The notes under the pieces are model-generated. The model made no database searches and was not told where the DNA came from. It saw only the letters and a program-made list of their open reading frames with translations. This document shows, in pieces, positions 34,201 to 44,356 of a DNA stretch of 64,000 nucleotides. This DNA comes from Luteibacter sp. (GTDB taxonomy: Bacteria > Pseudomonadota > Gammaproteobacteria > Xanthomonadales > Rhodanobacteraceae), in the NCBI RefSeq assembly GCF_009912395.1, contig NZ_WNDO01000013.1, positions 94,331 to 158,330 of the forward strand. Direction: 5' to 3'. A program made the translations under genes and the position numbers. The first letter of the stretch is position 1. Each line of letters opens with the position of its first letter.

Positions 34201-36213
34201 ATGTCGACCCCATTGCCGCCGGACAGCGATCGCCCGATCGCCGAGGAATCGCTGCCCGTCTCGCCCCGCGAGGCGGCCATGCGCGCGCTCTTCTACCGAC
34301 GCATCCTGCGCGAAAAACCGCGCGAAAGCCTGCTTCGCATCGCCGCCTGGGTCGGTACGATCGTCCTGCATTTCCTGTTCCTGCTCGGCTTCGTGCTCGG
34401 CCCGGCCTACGAGACGTTGCCGCCACCGCCCGAGCGGGAAAACGCCGACGTGCTCAAGGTGCGGCTCATCGACAAGCCGCCCGCACCGTTGCCGCCCAAG
34501 CGTGGAACCCAGTCGCGCGCGCCGGTTGTGCAAACCACCTGGAATACGAAGCGTTCGGCGGCGTCAGCCGCCGCGTCGGGGGGCACCCATGCCGCCGCCG
34601 TCGCCAGTGCAACCAAGTCGCGGCCGGCGAAGGCGACGCCCGTGGCGCCCGCACCGCCGGTCAAGCCGACCCCGAAGCCGGCCGCTCCCGCACCGAACAC
34701 CGTGGCCGAGGAAAAAAAACCGTCGACGCGGCCCAAGGCCCCGCCGAAGCAGCGCGACCTCGAACAGGTGCCGGTGCCCACCCAGGCGCCACCTGACCTT
34801 GCTATGGACACGCCGCGTCCCGAAGTCGTGCCGCCAAAGTTCCAGCCCGAACCCGTGCGCAAGGCCCAGGCCGAGGGCACGGCCGTGATGCCGCCGCCGG
34901 CCTCGCTGGCGATTCCGCCCACGCCGGCCTCGCAGGCCGCCGTCACGCCGACTCCGCCGCAGATCACCTCCGATCGCACGACACCGGTACCGACCGCACC
35001 CATCACGCTGGCGACGGTGCCGCGCCCTGAGGTCGAGGCCTCGTCGGCACCGCCCACGCCGCAGGACGAACCGCTGCCGGCCATCGCGCAGGAGCCGTCG
35101 GCACCGCAGCGTCCTGAGGTCGCGCCCGCCGATCGTCCCGTGCCGCCAAAGGTGTCGGTGCAAACGGTGCGCGCCCCGGCGGTCGAGGTAGAGGCGCAAT
35201 TGGAAGCTGTGCCGTTGCCCGATGCCGTGGCGAAGCCCGATGTCTCCGCACCGGTCGCCGCGACCGAGCGCCCGGCGGTGCAGGCGCCAGCGGTGACGCC
35301 TGCCGAGGTGCAGCGTCCGGTCGCTGGCGCCGACACCTCGCCGGCACCGCCCGGACAGGTTCAGGCACCGGGCGAAAGCGTCACGGGTGAAGCGACCGCG
35401 CAGGCGGCGAAGGATGGGCAGGGCAAGTCCGGCGAGAAGTCCTCGTCGTCCCAGGGGCAGGGCGCGACACCCGCGCCCGCGATGGGTCCCCCTGTGGCAT
35501 CCGCATCCGGCACGGGTACGCCCGATGCTGCCGCCGCGGATAGCGCCGGTACGCCCGGCTCGCCCAAGGGCGTGGACGACAGCCAGCGCACGAAGGGAGC
35601 CAACGGTACGTCGCAGCGCGACGATGGCGTGGTCGGTGGCCAGGGCGACAAGACGGGCGAGGTCGGCTCCTACGTCGAGCTGAAACCGCGTGGCAACGTC
35701 ACGGTGCAGCCGGGGCAGCACGTCAAGATCGAATACAAGTCGACCCGGTTCGACAAGGACTGGACACCGAAGGGCGAATCGTCGGTGGATACCGCCCTGC
35801 GCCAGGCGTCGGACAAGGCCACCACGCATTTCACCGTGCCCTTGCCGAGGGGGCTGCGCCTCAACTGCGTGGCCGGTCCTGGCAGCGCGGGCGGCAAGAT
35901 GAACGCGGTGTCGCTGTTCACGCTGGGCTGCGGTGGCGATCCGCCGCCCAAGCCCGATCACGACAACGCCGACAACCTGGTGAAGAACCAGACTATGGCG
36001 CCGTCGAAGCCGCTGGCCGCGGATCTTCCGCCGGCCAACGCCACGACGGTCGGTGCGCGTCCGGTCGCCATCGACAACACGGCGTTCTGTGCCACGGCCC
36101 GGGTCGCGGGTGGTCCGCTGCCGGCCGGTTGCGAGCCGACGATCAAGATCAACGTGCCGTCGAAGCCCTCGGCGAACGGCTCGTGGGTGCCCGCGAGCGA
36201 CCAGTTCAAGTAA
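34201..36213 (+). CDS. TonB-like Pro/Ala-rich membrane-anchored protein, unknown (paralogue B)
   Basis: 670 residues. Layout repeats that of the preceding gene on a larger scale: short cytoplasmic head, one helix (AAWVGTIVLHFLFLLGFVLG), VLKVRLIDKPPAPLPPKR, then about 400 residues dominated by Pro, Ala, Thr and Val. The C-terminal domain has IEYKSTRFDKDWTPKGESSV, matching the TRFEKDW block of paralogue A, and several Cys (LNCVAG, FTLGCGG, CEPTIKI). It starts 44 bases after its partner. Extreme low complexity explains the long open frame on the opposite strand. Function unknown. Confidence 0.75.
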   Translation: MSTPLPPDSDRPIAEESLPVSPREAAMRALFYRRILREKPRESLLRIAAWVGTIVLHFLFLLGFVLGPAYETLPPPPERENADVLKVRLIDKPPAPLPPKRGTQSRAPVVQTTWNTKRSAASAAASGGTHAAAVASATKSRPAKATPVAPAPPVKPTPKPAAPAPNTVAEEKKPSTRPKAPPKQRDLEQVPVPTQAPPDLAMDTPRPEVVPPKFQPEPVRKAQAEGTAVMPPPASLAIPPTPASQAAVTPTPPQITSDRTTPVPTAPITLATVPRPEVEASSAPPTPQDEPLPAIAQEPSAPQRPEVAPADRPVPPKVSVQTVRAPAVEVEAQLEAVPLPDAVAKPDVSAPVAATERPAVQAPAVTPAEVQRPVAGADTSPAPPGQVQAPGESVTGEATAQAAKDGQGKSGEKSSSSQGQGATPAPAMGPPVASASGTGTPDAAAADSAGTPGSPKGVDDSQRTKGANGTSQRDDGVVGGQGDKTGEVGSYVELKPRGNVTVQPGQHVKIEYKSTRFDKDWTPKGESSVDTALRQASDKATTHFTVPLPRGLRLNCVAGPGSAGGKMNAVSLFTLGCGGDPPPKPDHDNADNLVKNQTMAPSKPLAADLPPANATTVGARPVAIDNTAFCATARVAGGPLPAGCEPTIKINVPSKPSANGSWVPASDQFK

Positions 36214-36694
36214 TCGGACGGACCTCGGTCCCGGCGACCATGTCGTAAACCGCTCGGCATCGGGCATCGACTAGCGACGGAAGCAGCAGGAGCACCCAGC
36301 CGGCCAGGGGCGCATACAGCGCCACCTGGAGCGAGGTCAGCGGGCGGATGAGCAACAGCGCCACGGGCAGCGCCGCGATCGCCAGCCGTATAAGGGCGCG
36401 ACGCCAGTCGACGGGTTGGCCATCGCGATCGGTCACCCGGATACGCCAGGGTCGCATGCCCAGCGTCTGCCCGCCACGCAGCCACGAAAACAGGAAGTAG
36501 GCGCCTACCACCACGCCTTGCAGCGGCTGGTACCACCACGCGAGCAGATGCCCCTTCGCATCCGCGAGCTGCCCCCCGGTCGCGATCTGGGCCAGCAAGC
36601 CCACCACCATCACGATGGCGACGACGGCCAGCGCGTCGTAGACGATCGCTGCGAAGCGACGCCAGGAGGGGGAGATCGGAGCGGACGAGGTCAT
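36206..36694 (-). CDS. RDD family membrane protein
   Basis: 162 residues. WRRFAAIVYDALAVVAIVMV carries the characteristic Arg and Asp of the first helix, and GGQTLGMRPWRIRV precedes the last two helices. RDD proteins are small multi-helix membrane proteins, some linked to ion or metabolite transport. The start at 36694 (MTSSAPISP) has GGAAG upstream; a frame from 36730 would collide with the xerD leader. Its 3' end overlaps the end of paralogue B by 8 bases, convergently. Confidence 0.85.
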   Translation of the reverse strand: MTSSAPISPSWRRFAAIVYDALAVVAIVMVVGLLAQIATGGQLADAKGHLLAWWYQPLQGVVVGAYFLFSWLRGGQTLGMRPWRIRVTDRDGQPVDWRRALIRLAIAALPVALLLIRPLTSLQVALYAPLAGWVLLLLPSLVDARCRAVYDMVAGTEVRPIT

Positions 36695-36744
36695 GGAATG
36701 CTTCCGTTCGGATTCTTTCGATGCTGACATGCGACCATTCGAGC

Positions 36745-37653
36745 ATGACAGAAGAACTCGCCACCGACGACGCCCGTCTCATCGATCGTTTCATCGAGCG
36801 CGTGTGGTCTGAAGATGGTCTCGCCGAGCGCACGCTCGAAGCGTATCGACGCGATCTCGAACAGCTTTCGCGTTGGCTGGGAACGCGTGGATGTGGGTTG
36901 GCGACGGCGGGGCGCGAAGATCTGTCCGCTTACCATGGCAGCCAACCCGTATCCGTGCGAAGCATGGCGCGGCGGCAGTCCGCGTTCCGGCGTTTCTATG
37001 CGCAGCTGGCGCGCGATGAGGGCGGTGCGCGTGAAGATCCCACCTTATTGATGCAGCGGCCGCGTATGCCGCGTGGCCTGCCCAAGGCGCTCGCGGAACG
37101 CGAGATCGAAGCACTTATCGTGGCGCCGGACCTCGGCACGCCACTCGGCCAGCGCGATCGCGCCATGCTGGAATTGATGTACTCGTCGGGGCTTCGGGTG
37201 TCCGAACTCGTCGATTTGCCGTTATCCGGCCTCAATCCGCGCCAGGGCGTACTCCGGGTGACGGGCAAGGGCGGCAAGGATCGCCTGATTCCCGTGGGCG
37301 AAGAGGCGCTGGCGCATATCGAGACCTACCTGCGCGAAGCGCGGCCGTTGCTCGCCAAGGGCCATGGCCAGCCGCTGGCGCTATTTCTCTCGCGACGCGG
37401 CGACGCGATGACGCGGCAGATGTTCTGGACCCTGGTCAAGCGCTACGCGCTGCAGGTGGGCATTCCCGCAAAACGTGTCTCGCCGCACGTGCTGCGTCAT
37501 TCCTTCGCCACACACCTGCTCAACCATGGGGCCGACCTGCGCGCACTGCAGATGCTGCTGGGCCATAGCGCGCTGAGCACCACGCAGATCTACACGCTGG
37601 TAGCGAAGGAAGGGCTGAAACGCCTTCACGCCCAGCATCACCCGCGCGGCTGA
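36745..37653 (+). CDS. xerD: Site-specific tyrosine recombinase XerD
   Basis: 302 residues. Resolves chromosome dimers at dif together with XerC, normally under FtsK control. Catalytic residues are visible: Arg in SGLRVSELVDL, His-x-x-Arg in SPHVLRHSFATH, His in LLGHSALSTTQIY, whose Tyr is the nucleophile. The N-terminal SAM-like core-binding domain begins IDRFIERVWSEDGLAERTLE. The ATG at 36745 is preferred to 36721. Divergent from the RDD gene. Confidence 0.95.
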   Translation: MTEELATDDARLIDRFIERVWSEDGLAERTLEAYRRDLEQLSRWLGTRGCGLATAGREDLSAYHGSQPVSVRSMARRQSAFRRFYAQLARDEGGAREDPTLLMQRPRMPRGLPKALAEREIEALIVAPDLGTPLGQRDRAMLELMYSSGLRVSELVDLPLSGLNPRQGVLRVTGKGGKDRLIPVGEEALAHIETYLREARPLLAKGHGQPLALFLSRRGDAMTRQMFWTLVKRYALQVGIPAKRVSPHVLRHSFATHLLNHGADLRALQMLLGHSALSTTQIYTLVAKEGLKRLHAQHHPRG

Positions 37654-37742
37654 AGGTCCATGCCACAATGGATTGAACCGATCGCACGGGAAACGTTCAA
37701 AGACTGTCCACGTATCCCCCGGTCACAGATGGAGTCGTACCG

Positions 37743-38480
37743 ATGCTGAAGAAAATCCTCCCCGCGCTGCTCCTGGGCGCCTTTGCCGCCACGGCGGCGG
37801 CCGCCGACGACGCGGGCAAGGCCGCCCGCGAAGCGGTCGAGGCCCTGGCCCCAGGGATCAAGGTGGAGAGCGTCACCCCCGCGCCGATGCCCGGCTTCTT
37901 CCAGGTGGTGGCGTCCGGCCGCATGGTCTACGTGACCGCCGACGGCCGCTACATGATCAACGGCAACCTGGTCGACCTGAAGGACAAGACCGACCTCAGC
38001 GCCCAGAGCTGGGCGGTCACCCGCAAGGCGGCCCTGGCCAAGGTGCCGGCCTCCGAGCGGCTGGTCTACTCGCCGGCTAACCCGAAGCACACCGTGACCG
38101 TGTTCACCGACGTGGACTGCGGCTTCTGCCGCCAGCTCCATGCCCATATCGATGAATTCAACAAGCAGGGCATCGCCGTCGAGTACGTGTTCTGGCCGCG
38201 CGAAGGCCTGAAGACCACGGCCGGCAACGACACCCCGTCGTACACCAAGGCCGTGTCGGTCTGGTGCGCCAGCGACCGCAAGAACGCCTTCAACGAGGCG
38301 ATGAGCGGCGCGGCGGTGAAGCCGGCTTCCTGCACGAACCCGGTCAAGGACGAGTTCGAGCTGGGCGAGCGCCTGGGCGTCAACGGTACCCCGACCATCG
38401 TCACCGAGAACGGCGACGTGGTGGGCGGCTACCTCACCCCGGCCCAACTCCTGAAGGCCCTGACCACCAAGGGCGGCTGA
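37743..38480 (+). CDS. dsbC: Periplasmic disulfide isomerase DsbC
   Basis: 245 residues with a signal peptide (ILPALLLGAFAATAAA). The N-terminal dimerisation domain is followed by a thioredoxin fold with active site Cys126-Gly-Phe-Cys129 in FTDVDCGFCRQLH; the cis-Pro loop is NGTPTIV. A second Cys pair (CASD, CTNP) is probably structural, as in E. coli DsbC. It should reshuffle wrong disulfides in exported proteins, which suits a genome with many Cys-containing secreted hydrolases. It follows xerD by 89 bases, an old and common neighbourhood in gammaproteobacteria. Confidence 0.93.
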   Translation: MLKKILPALLLGAFAATAAAADDAGKAAREAVEALAPGIKVESVTPAPMPGFFQVVASGRMVYVTADGRYMINGNLVDLKDKTDLSAQSWAVTRKAALAKVPASERLVYSPANPKHTVTVFTDVDCGFCRQLHAHIDEFNKQGIAVEYVFWPREGLKTTAGNDTPSYTKAVSVWCASDRKNAFNEAMSGAAVKPASCTNPVKDEFELGERLGVNGTPTIVTENGDVVGGYLTPAQLLKALTTKGG

Positions 38481-38509
38481 TCCCGGTCGGCATTCGGCGT
38501 CACCGCCCC

Positions 38510-38533
38510 GTAGGAGCGCGCTTGCGCGCGATC
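38510..38533 (+). repeat. REP-like palindrome
   Basis: Single GTAGGAGCGCGCTTGCGCGC element 29 bases after the dsbC stop, before the purL promoter region. Confidence 0.8.
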
Positions 38534-38640
38534 GCCCACGCAGCGGTGACGCCGTACATCCCATGCGCCGCAAGGCCACCATGCTGCCTTGCAACATCAT
38601 GTAGAATGGGCGTTTTCCAGCTGCGCCTTTTCCCCTCCGT

Positions 38641-41600
38641 ATGATCGCACTCGACGGGCAGAGCGCCCTTTCGCCGTTTCGCCTCGAACGACTGAACGCC
38701 CATCTGGAGTCCCTGCACCACGGGACGCGGGTTCAGGCCGCCTGGTTCACGTACTTCGTGGACGCCGCCTCGCCGCCGGAAGGCACGGCCCGCGCCCGGC
38801 TTCTGGCCGTGCTGGAAGCCCGCGACGCCGCGCCCGAGGACGCTACCCTCTGGGTCGTACCGCGGCTGAGCACCATCTCGCCCTGGTCGAGCAAGGCCAC
38901 CGACATCCTCCACGGCGCCGGTTTCGACGTGCGTCGTGTCGAGCGCGGCATCGCCTGGCGCCTCGTCGGCATGCCGGATGCCTCGGACCCCGCCCATGCG
39001 GCCGTGATGGCCACGCTGTGCGATCCGATGGTGCAGTCGCCGCTGAGCAGCCTCGCGGAAGCTTCCGGGCTGTTCCTCGTCGGTGAGCCGGGTCCCTTGG
39101 GCCACGTGGCACTGGGCGACGACGCCGTCGCCGCCCTGGCCCAGGCCAACAAGACGCTGGGCCTTGCCCTGACCGACGACGAGATCGACTACCTCGCCGA
39201 GCGCTACGCCGAGATGGGCCGTGCGCCCACCGACGCCGAACTGATGATGTTCGCGCAGGCCAACTCCGAGCATTGCCGCCACAAGGTATTCAACGCCACC
39301 TGGACGCTCGACGGCCAGTCGCAGGACGCCTCGCTGTTCGGCATGATCAAGAACACGCACCAGAAGTCGCCCGCGCATACGCTGTCGGCTTATCACGACA
39401 ACGCGGCCGTCATCGAGGGCTACGAAGGCGAGCGCCTGTTCGTGAATCCCGACAACGGCGTGTTCCACACGGTGAAGGAAGCCGCGCCGTACGCGATCAA
39501 GGTCGAGACGCACAACCATCCCACGGCCATCGCGCCGTGGCCGGGCGCCGCGACGGGTACCGGCGGCGAGATCCGCGACGAAGGCGCGACGGGCCGCGGC
39601 GGCAAGCCGAAGGCCGGCCTCACCGGTTTCTCCGTGTCGCATCTGCGTATCCCGGGCCTGCCGCGTCCGTGGGAAAAGGATCGCCCGCTGCCGCCACGCA
39701 TGGCGTCGGCCTTCGAGATCATGCGTGACGGCCCGCTCGGCGCCGCCGCGTTCAACAACGAATTCGGTCGCCCCGCGCTGGGTGGCTACTTCCGCACCTT
39801 CGAGCAGGAAACCGGCGAGAAGGGTGTGCGTCGCGGCTACGACAAGCCGATCATGATCGCCGGCGGCCTCGCCGCGATCCGTCCCGACCACGTGCAGAAG
39901 CGCAGCGTGCGTCCGGGCGACAAGGTGATCGTGCTCGGTGGTCCCGCGATGCTCATCGGCCTGGGCGGTGGTGCCGCCTCGTCGGTGGCTTCCGGCACCT
40001 CCAGCGCCGAACTCGATTTCGCCTCCGTCCAGCGCGATAACGCCGAGATGGAGCGTCGCTGCCAGCAGGTGATCGACTCGTGCTGGTCGCGTGGCGACCG
40101 CAATCCCATCGTCAGCATCCACGATGTGGGTGCGGGCGGTGTGTCCAACGCCATCCCCGAAATCCTCAACGACGCGGGCGTCGGCGGCATCATCGACCTG
40201 TCGAAGCTGCCTTGCGACGATCCCACGCTGTCGCCGATGCAGGTGTGGAGCAACGAATCGCAGGAACGCTACGTCCTCGCCATCGGCGAGGAAGACCTGG
40301 CGCTGTTCGAATCGTTCTGCGCCCGCGAGCGTTGCCCGTTCGCGGTGGTGGGTGACGCCACTGAAGACGCGCGCCTGATCGTGCGCGACACGCGTCGCGA
40401 CCTCACCGTGATCGACCTGCGCATGGATGTCCTGTTCGGCAAGCCGCCGCGCATGCATCGCGATGCGTCGCGCGTGAAGCCGCGCGTCGATCTCGTCGCC
40501 GACCTCACCGGCATCGGCATGGACGAAGCGCTGATGCGCGTCCTGCGCCTGCCTGCCGTGGGCAGCAAGAACTTCCTGATCACCATCGGCGACCGCACCG
40601 TCGGCGGCCTCAACCATCGCGATCCGATGGTTGGCCCATGGCAGGTACCGGTGGCCGACGTTGCCGTGACCATGACGGACTTCAACGGCTATACCGGTGA
40701 AGCGATGGCGATGGCCGAGCGCGCACCGATCGCGTTGCTGTCCAGCGCCGACGCCGCGCGCATGGCCGTGGGCGAGGCCATCACCAACATGGCCGCCGCC
40801 TCGGTCAGTCTCGACGAGATCCGCCTGTCCGCCAACTGGATGGCCGCGGTAAACCACCCCGGCGAAGATGCCGCGCTGTTCGACGCGGTGAAGGCCGTGG
40901 GCATCGAGCTGTGCCCGAGCCTCGACATCTCGATCCCGGTCGGCAAGGACTCCCTGTCCATGCAGACCGTGTGGACCGACGACAACGGCAAGGCGCAGAA
41001 GACCGTCTCCCCCGTGTCGCTGGTGATCACCGGTTTCGCCCGCGTGGACGACGTGCGCCGCACGCTCACCCCGCAGCTGAAGCTCGACCGTGGCGATACC
41101 GACCTGTGGCTGATCGACCTCGGCGCAGGCCGCGACCGCCTCGGCGGTTCGGCGCTTACCCAGGTCTTCAACCGCGGCGGCGGCGTGCCGCCGGATCTCG
41201 ACGACGCAAAGCGCCTGCGTGCGATGTTCGAGCTGATCCAGGAAGCCAACCGCTCCGGCCTGCTGCTCGCCTACCACGACCGTGCCGATGGCGGTGCCAT
41301 CGTCACCCTGCTGGAAATGGCCTTCGCCGGCCGTTGCGGCCTGGAAATCCGCCTCGACGGCTGGGCCGACGCAACGCTGCGCGCCTTGTTCAACGAGGAA
41401 CTGGGTGCCGTGGTACAGGTGGCTTCGGCCAACCGCGAAGCCTTCGAGCAGTTGCTGGTCAAGCACAACCTCGCCGGCATGACCCACAACGTGGGCCGTC
41501 CGAAGGAAAAGCTCGGCATCAAGCTTCACCTCAACGGCGAGACGCCGTTCAAGTGGAACTGGACCGAACTCTTCCGCGCCTGGAACGAAACCAGCCACGC

Positions 41601-42504
41601 GATGCAGCGCCTGCGCGACAACCCCGCCAGCGCCGACCAGGAAAGCGAATGGCGCCTCGACGACGCCGATCCGGGCATCACGCCGAAGCTCACCTTCGAT
41701 CCGACCGCCGACATCGCGGCGCCGTACATCGCCACCGGCGTGCGTCCGCGCATCGCCATCCTGCGCGAGCAGGGTGTTAACGGTTCGGTCGAGATGGCGG
41801 CGGCGTTCGATCGCGCCGGTTTCGAGGCGGTGGACGTCCACATGACCGATCTCGCCACCGGTCGCCATCACCTGAAGGACTTCCGTGGCCTCGCGGCCTG
41901 CGGTGGCTTCTCGTATGGCGACGTGCTCGGCGCCGGTCGCGGCTGGGCCACCTCGATCCTCTACAACGATGCATTGCGTGAGCAGTTCGCCCGTTTCTTC
42001 GAGGATGGCTCCAAGTTCGCCCTGGGCGTGTGCAACGGTTGCCAGATGCTGTCGCAGCTGAAGGACATCATCCCCGACGCGAAGCACTGGCCGCAGTTCC
42101 TGCGTAACCAGTCCGAACAGTACGAGGCCCGCGTGGCCACGCTCGAGATCCTCGATGCGGGCAGCATCTTCTTCCGTGACATGGTCGGTTCGCGCATTCC
42201 CGTCGCCGTGGCGCACGGCGAAGGCCGCGTCCATTTCCCGAGCGCGTGCAGCCCGTCCAAGAGCCACGGCGCGGCGCGTTTCGTCGACAACCGCGGCAAG
42301 CCCACCGAACTCTACCCGCTGAACCCGAACGGTTCGCCGGGCGGCCTGGCGGCCTTCACCGCCGCCGACGGTCGCGTCACGATCATGATGCCGCATCCGG
42401 AACGCGTGTTCCGTAGCGCGCAGATGAGCTGGCACCCGGAGCAGTGGGGCGAGGATTCGCCGTGGATGCGCATGTTCCGCAATGCGCGCGTCTGGGTCGG
42501 TTGA
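38641..42504 (+). CDS. purL: Phosphoribosylformylglycinamidine synthase
   Basis: 1287-residue single-chain FGAM synthase, fourth step of de novo purine synthesis. The N-terminal PurS-like part is followed by two AIRS-like halves ([29 protein letters not shown], and [13 protein letters not shown]) and a class I glutaminase domain with nucleophile Cys1134 in [12 protein letters not shown] and downstream MPHPERVFR. Full length compared with E. coli (1295). A -10-like TAGAAT lies about 40 bases upstream of the ATG. A long open frame on the opposite strand of this gene is composition-driven. Confidence 0.97.
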   Translation: MIALDGQSALSPFRLERLNAHLESLHHGTRVQAAWFTYFVDAASPPEGTARARLLAVLEARDAAPEDATLWVVPRLSTISPWSSKATDILHGAGFDVRRVERGIAWRLVGMPDASDPAHAAVMATLCDPMVQSPLSSLAEASGLFLVGEPGPLGHVALGDDAVAALAQANKTLGLALTDDEIDYLAERYAEMGRAPTDAELMMFAQANSEHCRHKVFNATWTLDGQSQDASLFGMIKNTHQKSPAHTLSAYHDNAAVIEGYEGERLFVNPDNGVFHTVKEAAPYAIKVETHNHPTAIAPWPGAATGTGGEIRDEGATGRGGKPKAGLTGFSVSHLRIPGLPRPWEKDRPLPPRMASAFEIMRDGPLGAAAFNNEFGRPALGGYFRTFEQETGEKGVRRGYDKPIMIAGGLAAIRPDHVQKRSVRPGDKVIVLGGPAMLIGLGGGAASSVASGTSSAELDFASVQRDNAEMERRCQQVIDSCWSRGDRNPIVSIHDVGAGGVSNAIPEILNDAGVGGIIDLSKLPCDDPTLSPMQVWSNESQERYVLAIGEEDLALFESFCARERCPFAVVGDATEDARLIVRDTRRDLTVIDLRMDVLFGKPPRMHRDASRVKPRVDLVADLTGIGMDEALMRVLRLPAVGSKNFLITIGDRTVGGLNHRDPMVGPWQVPVADVAVTMTDFNGYTGEAMAMAERAPIALLSSADAARMAVGEAITNMAAASVSLDEIRLSANWMAAVNHPGEDAALFDAVKAVGIELCPSLDISIPVGKDSLSMQTVWTDDNGKAQKTVSPVSLVITGFARVDDVRRTLTPQLKLDRGDTDLWLIDLGAGRDRLGGSALTQVFNRGGGVPPDLDDAKRLRAMFELIQEANRSGLLLAYHDRADGGAIVTLLEMAFAGRCGLEIRLDGWADATLRALFNEELGAVVQVASANREAFEQLLVKHNLAGMTHNVGRPKEKLGIKLHLNGETPFKWNWTELFRAWNETSHAMQRLRDNPASADQESEWRLDDADPGITPKLTFDPTADIAAPYIATGVRPRIAILREQGVNGSVEMAAAFDRAGFEAVDVHMTDLATGRHHLKDFRGLAACGGFSYGDVLGAGRGWATSILYNDALREQFARFFEDGSKFALGVCNGCQMLSQLKDIIPDAKHWPQFLRNQSEQYEARVATLEILDAGSIFFRDMVGSRIPVAVAHGEGRVHFPSACSPSKSHGAARFVDNRGKPTELYPLNPNGSPGGLAAFTAADGRVTIMMPHPERVFRSAQMSWHPEQWGEDSPWMRMFRNARVWVG

Positions 42505-42523
42505 ACCACCGGAAGATCCTGCC

Positions 42524-43372
42524 TTGGCCATTCCCGGTCTTACCAGCATCGTCGTGGTGCTCGCCAACAGCGGGCCCCTGACGCGCGATTGTGTCGAGCA
42601 GGCGCTCGCCAGCGACGTGCCCGTCGAGCTGATCCTCGTCGACAACGGATCGGCCGACGGCATCCCCGAATCGCTTGATCGGGCCTATGCGGACGATGCG
42701 CGCGTGCGTGTCGTCTACAACCGGGCAAACCTCGGTTTCGGCCCTGCGGTGAATCGAGGCGCCGCCGAGGCGCGTGGCGATCACTTGCTCGTGCTCAATC
42801 CGGATTGTCTCGTCGAGCCGGACACGATCGCGCGACTGAGATCGCACGTGGACATCCACACGGCGATCGTGGGTGCGGTGGTTTGCGATGACCAGGGCCG
42901 TCCCGACCCGGCGTCACGACGCTACGATCCGCTGCTGCGCCGCGCGATCAACACCAAGCTGGGACGCCCTGGCGGTATCGACATCACCGGTCCGATGCCG
43001 GCCGGCGCCGAAGACGTGGAAATCGTCTCGGGTGCGATCATTCTCATGCCGCGTATCGTCTTCGACCGCCTCGGGGGCTTCGACGAGACCTTCTTCCTGC
43101 ATTGCGAAGACATGGACCTGTGTCGCCGTGCCCGTGATGCGGGCTATCGGGTGATCCTCGCCGGTGACGTGCGTGTGTTGCATGGAAAAGGCGTTTCCAG
43201 TCGCCGGCGCCCGGTCTTCGTCAGTCGGCATAAGCATCGCAGCATGTACCTGTGGTTTCGCAGGCACGATCCGATGGCAAAGCATGTCCTCGTGCGAGGC
43301 GCGGTGTTCTTCGGTATCTGGGCCCACTTCCTGCTGAAGATTCCCGGCCAGGTCTTGCGGACGCGCCGATGA
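42524..43372 (+). CDS. Glycosyltransferase family 2 (rhamnosyltransferase-like)
   Basis: 282 residues counted from a TTG at 42524 with GGAAG eight bases upstream; an in-frame ATG at 42482 would overlap purL by 23 bases. GT-A fold signatures: SIVVVLANSG, ELILVDNGSADG, RANLGFGPAVNRGA, the metal-site variant LVLNPDC, and FFLHCEDMDLCRRARDAGY. This matches dTDP-rhamnosyl transferase-type enzymes of surface polysaccharide synthesis. The stop overlaps the next gene by ATGA. Confidence 0.87.
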   Translation: MAIPGLTSIVVVLANSGPLTRDCVEQALASDVPVELILVDNGSADGIPESLDRAYADDARVRVVYNRANLGFGPAVNRGAAEARGDHLLVLNPDCLVEPDTIARLRSHVDIHTAIVGAVVCDDQGRPDPASRRYDPLLRRAINTKLGRPGGIDITGPMPAGAEDVEIVSGAIILMPRIVFDRLGGFDETFFLHCEDMDLCRRARDAGYRVILAGDVRVLHGKGVSSRRRPVFVSRHKHRSMYLWFRRHDPMAKHVLVRGAVFFGIWAHFLLKIPGQVLRTRR

Positions 43373-44268
43373 GCGCGGCCAAGGGCAGTGGCCTCGCCAC
43401 CCTGGGCCTGCTCGGTGTCACGGCGGTCTGGGGTTCCACCTTCGTCATGATCAAGGATGTCGTGGGGCGTATGCCGCCCATCGATTTCCTCGCCGTGCGT
43501 TTCAGCATCGCCGCAGTGACGATGCTCGTGCTGTTCGCCGTTCCGTTGCGTCGGCTCGGACGTGCGCAGACCTTGCGCGGTCTCGCCCTTGGCGTGCTCT
43601 ACGGCATCGCCCAGTGGTTGCAGACCGAAGGGCTTGCACTTACATCGCCGAGCGTCAGCGGCTTCGTCACGGGCATGTACGTGGTGATCACGCCTATCCT
43701 TGCGCTGCTGCTGTTCCGCCAGCGCATGCCCTTGAGCACATGGGGCGCCGTGGTGCTGGCCATGTTCGGGTTGGGCGTGCTGGCGCTCAACGGTTTCAGC
43801 ATGGATCTCGGCGTGCTGCTGACACTCGGCTCCGCCGCGCTCTACGCGCTGCACATCGTGGGCCTCGGCCACTGGTCGAAGCCGGGTGACGCGTTCGGTA
43901 TGTCGGCCATCCAGATGATCGGCATCGCTGCGGTGTGCCTGCTGGCGACGCTGCCTCATGGTGGACCGATGTTGCCGCCGGACACCAGCGCCTGGGTCGC
44001 CACGCTCTATATGGCGCTGATCGCGGGCGCGCTGGCCATGCTGGTGCAGACCTGGGCTCAGGCCCACATGCCGGCCACGCGTGCCGCCATCGTCATGACC
44101 ACCGAGCCGGTGTTCGCGGCGGGCTTCGCCGTCGCACTGGGCGTCGACCAACTGACCACGCGCATGCTCGTGGGCGGAGGGCTCGTGCTCGTCGCCATGT
44201 ACATGGTGGAACTCGCACCGCGCCTGCGTCGCCGCAAGTCGGCGGAAGCGCTCCATCACGAGGTCTGA
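43369..44268 (+). CDS. EamA/DMT-family transporter
   Basis: 299 residues with about ten hydrophobic helices in two homologous halves. The N-terminal half opens LLGVTAVWGSTFVMIKDVVG, the second half opens LLTLGSAALYALHIVGL, each ending in a helix rich in Pro and small residues (VITPILALLLF; MTTEPVFAAGFAVAL). This is the drug/metabolite transporter superfamily layout; substrate unknown. The ATG at 43369 overlaps the glycosyltransferase stop. An upstream in-frame ATG at 43252 lies inside that gene. Confidence 0.9.
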   Translation: MSAAKGSGLATLGLLGVTAVWGSTFVMIKDVVGRMPPIDFLAVRFSIAAVTMLVLFAVPLRRLGRAQTLRGLALGVLYGIAQWLQTEGLALTSPSVSGFVTGMYVVITPILALLLFRQRMPLSTWGAVVLAMFGLGVLALNGFSMDLGVLLTLGSAALYALHIVGLGHWSKPGDAFGMSAIQMIGIAAVCLLATLPHGGPMLPPDTSAWVATLYMALIAGALAMLVQTWAQAHMPATRAAIVMTTEPVFAAGFAVALGVDQLTTRMLVGGGLVLVAMYMVELAPRLRRRKSAEALHHEV

Positions 44269-44356
44269 GCGGCGCTTTACGCTGCGCCGCGTCATCGCAA
44301 GAACCCGCGTTGCCAGTAGGATGTGCGCCACTCGAAGGGAGGGGTAGCACGACATC

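Noticed and set aside
34564..36267. Long minus-strand frame opposite the Pro/Ala-rich gene
   Set aside because: It mirrors the low-complexity codons of paralogue B and has no start context or recognisable domain.
38500..42663. Very long open frame (1387 codons) on the minus strand
   Set aside because: It lies exactly opposite purL, a gene with unmistakable motifs. High GC suppresses stop codons in the opposing frame; the translation is His/Gly/Arg/Val-rich and non-globular.
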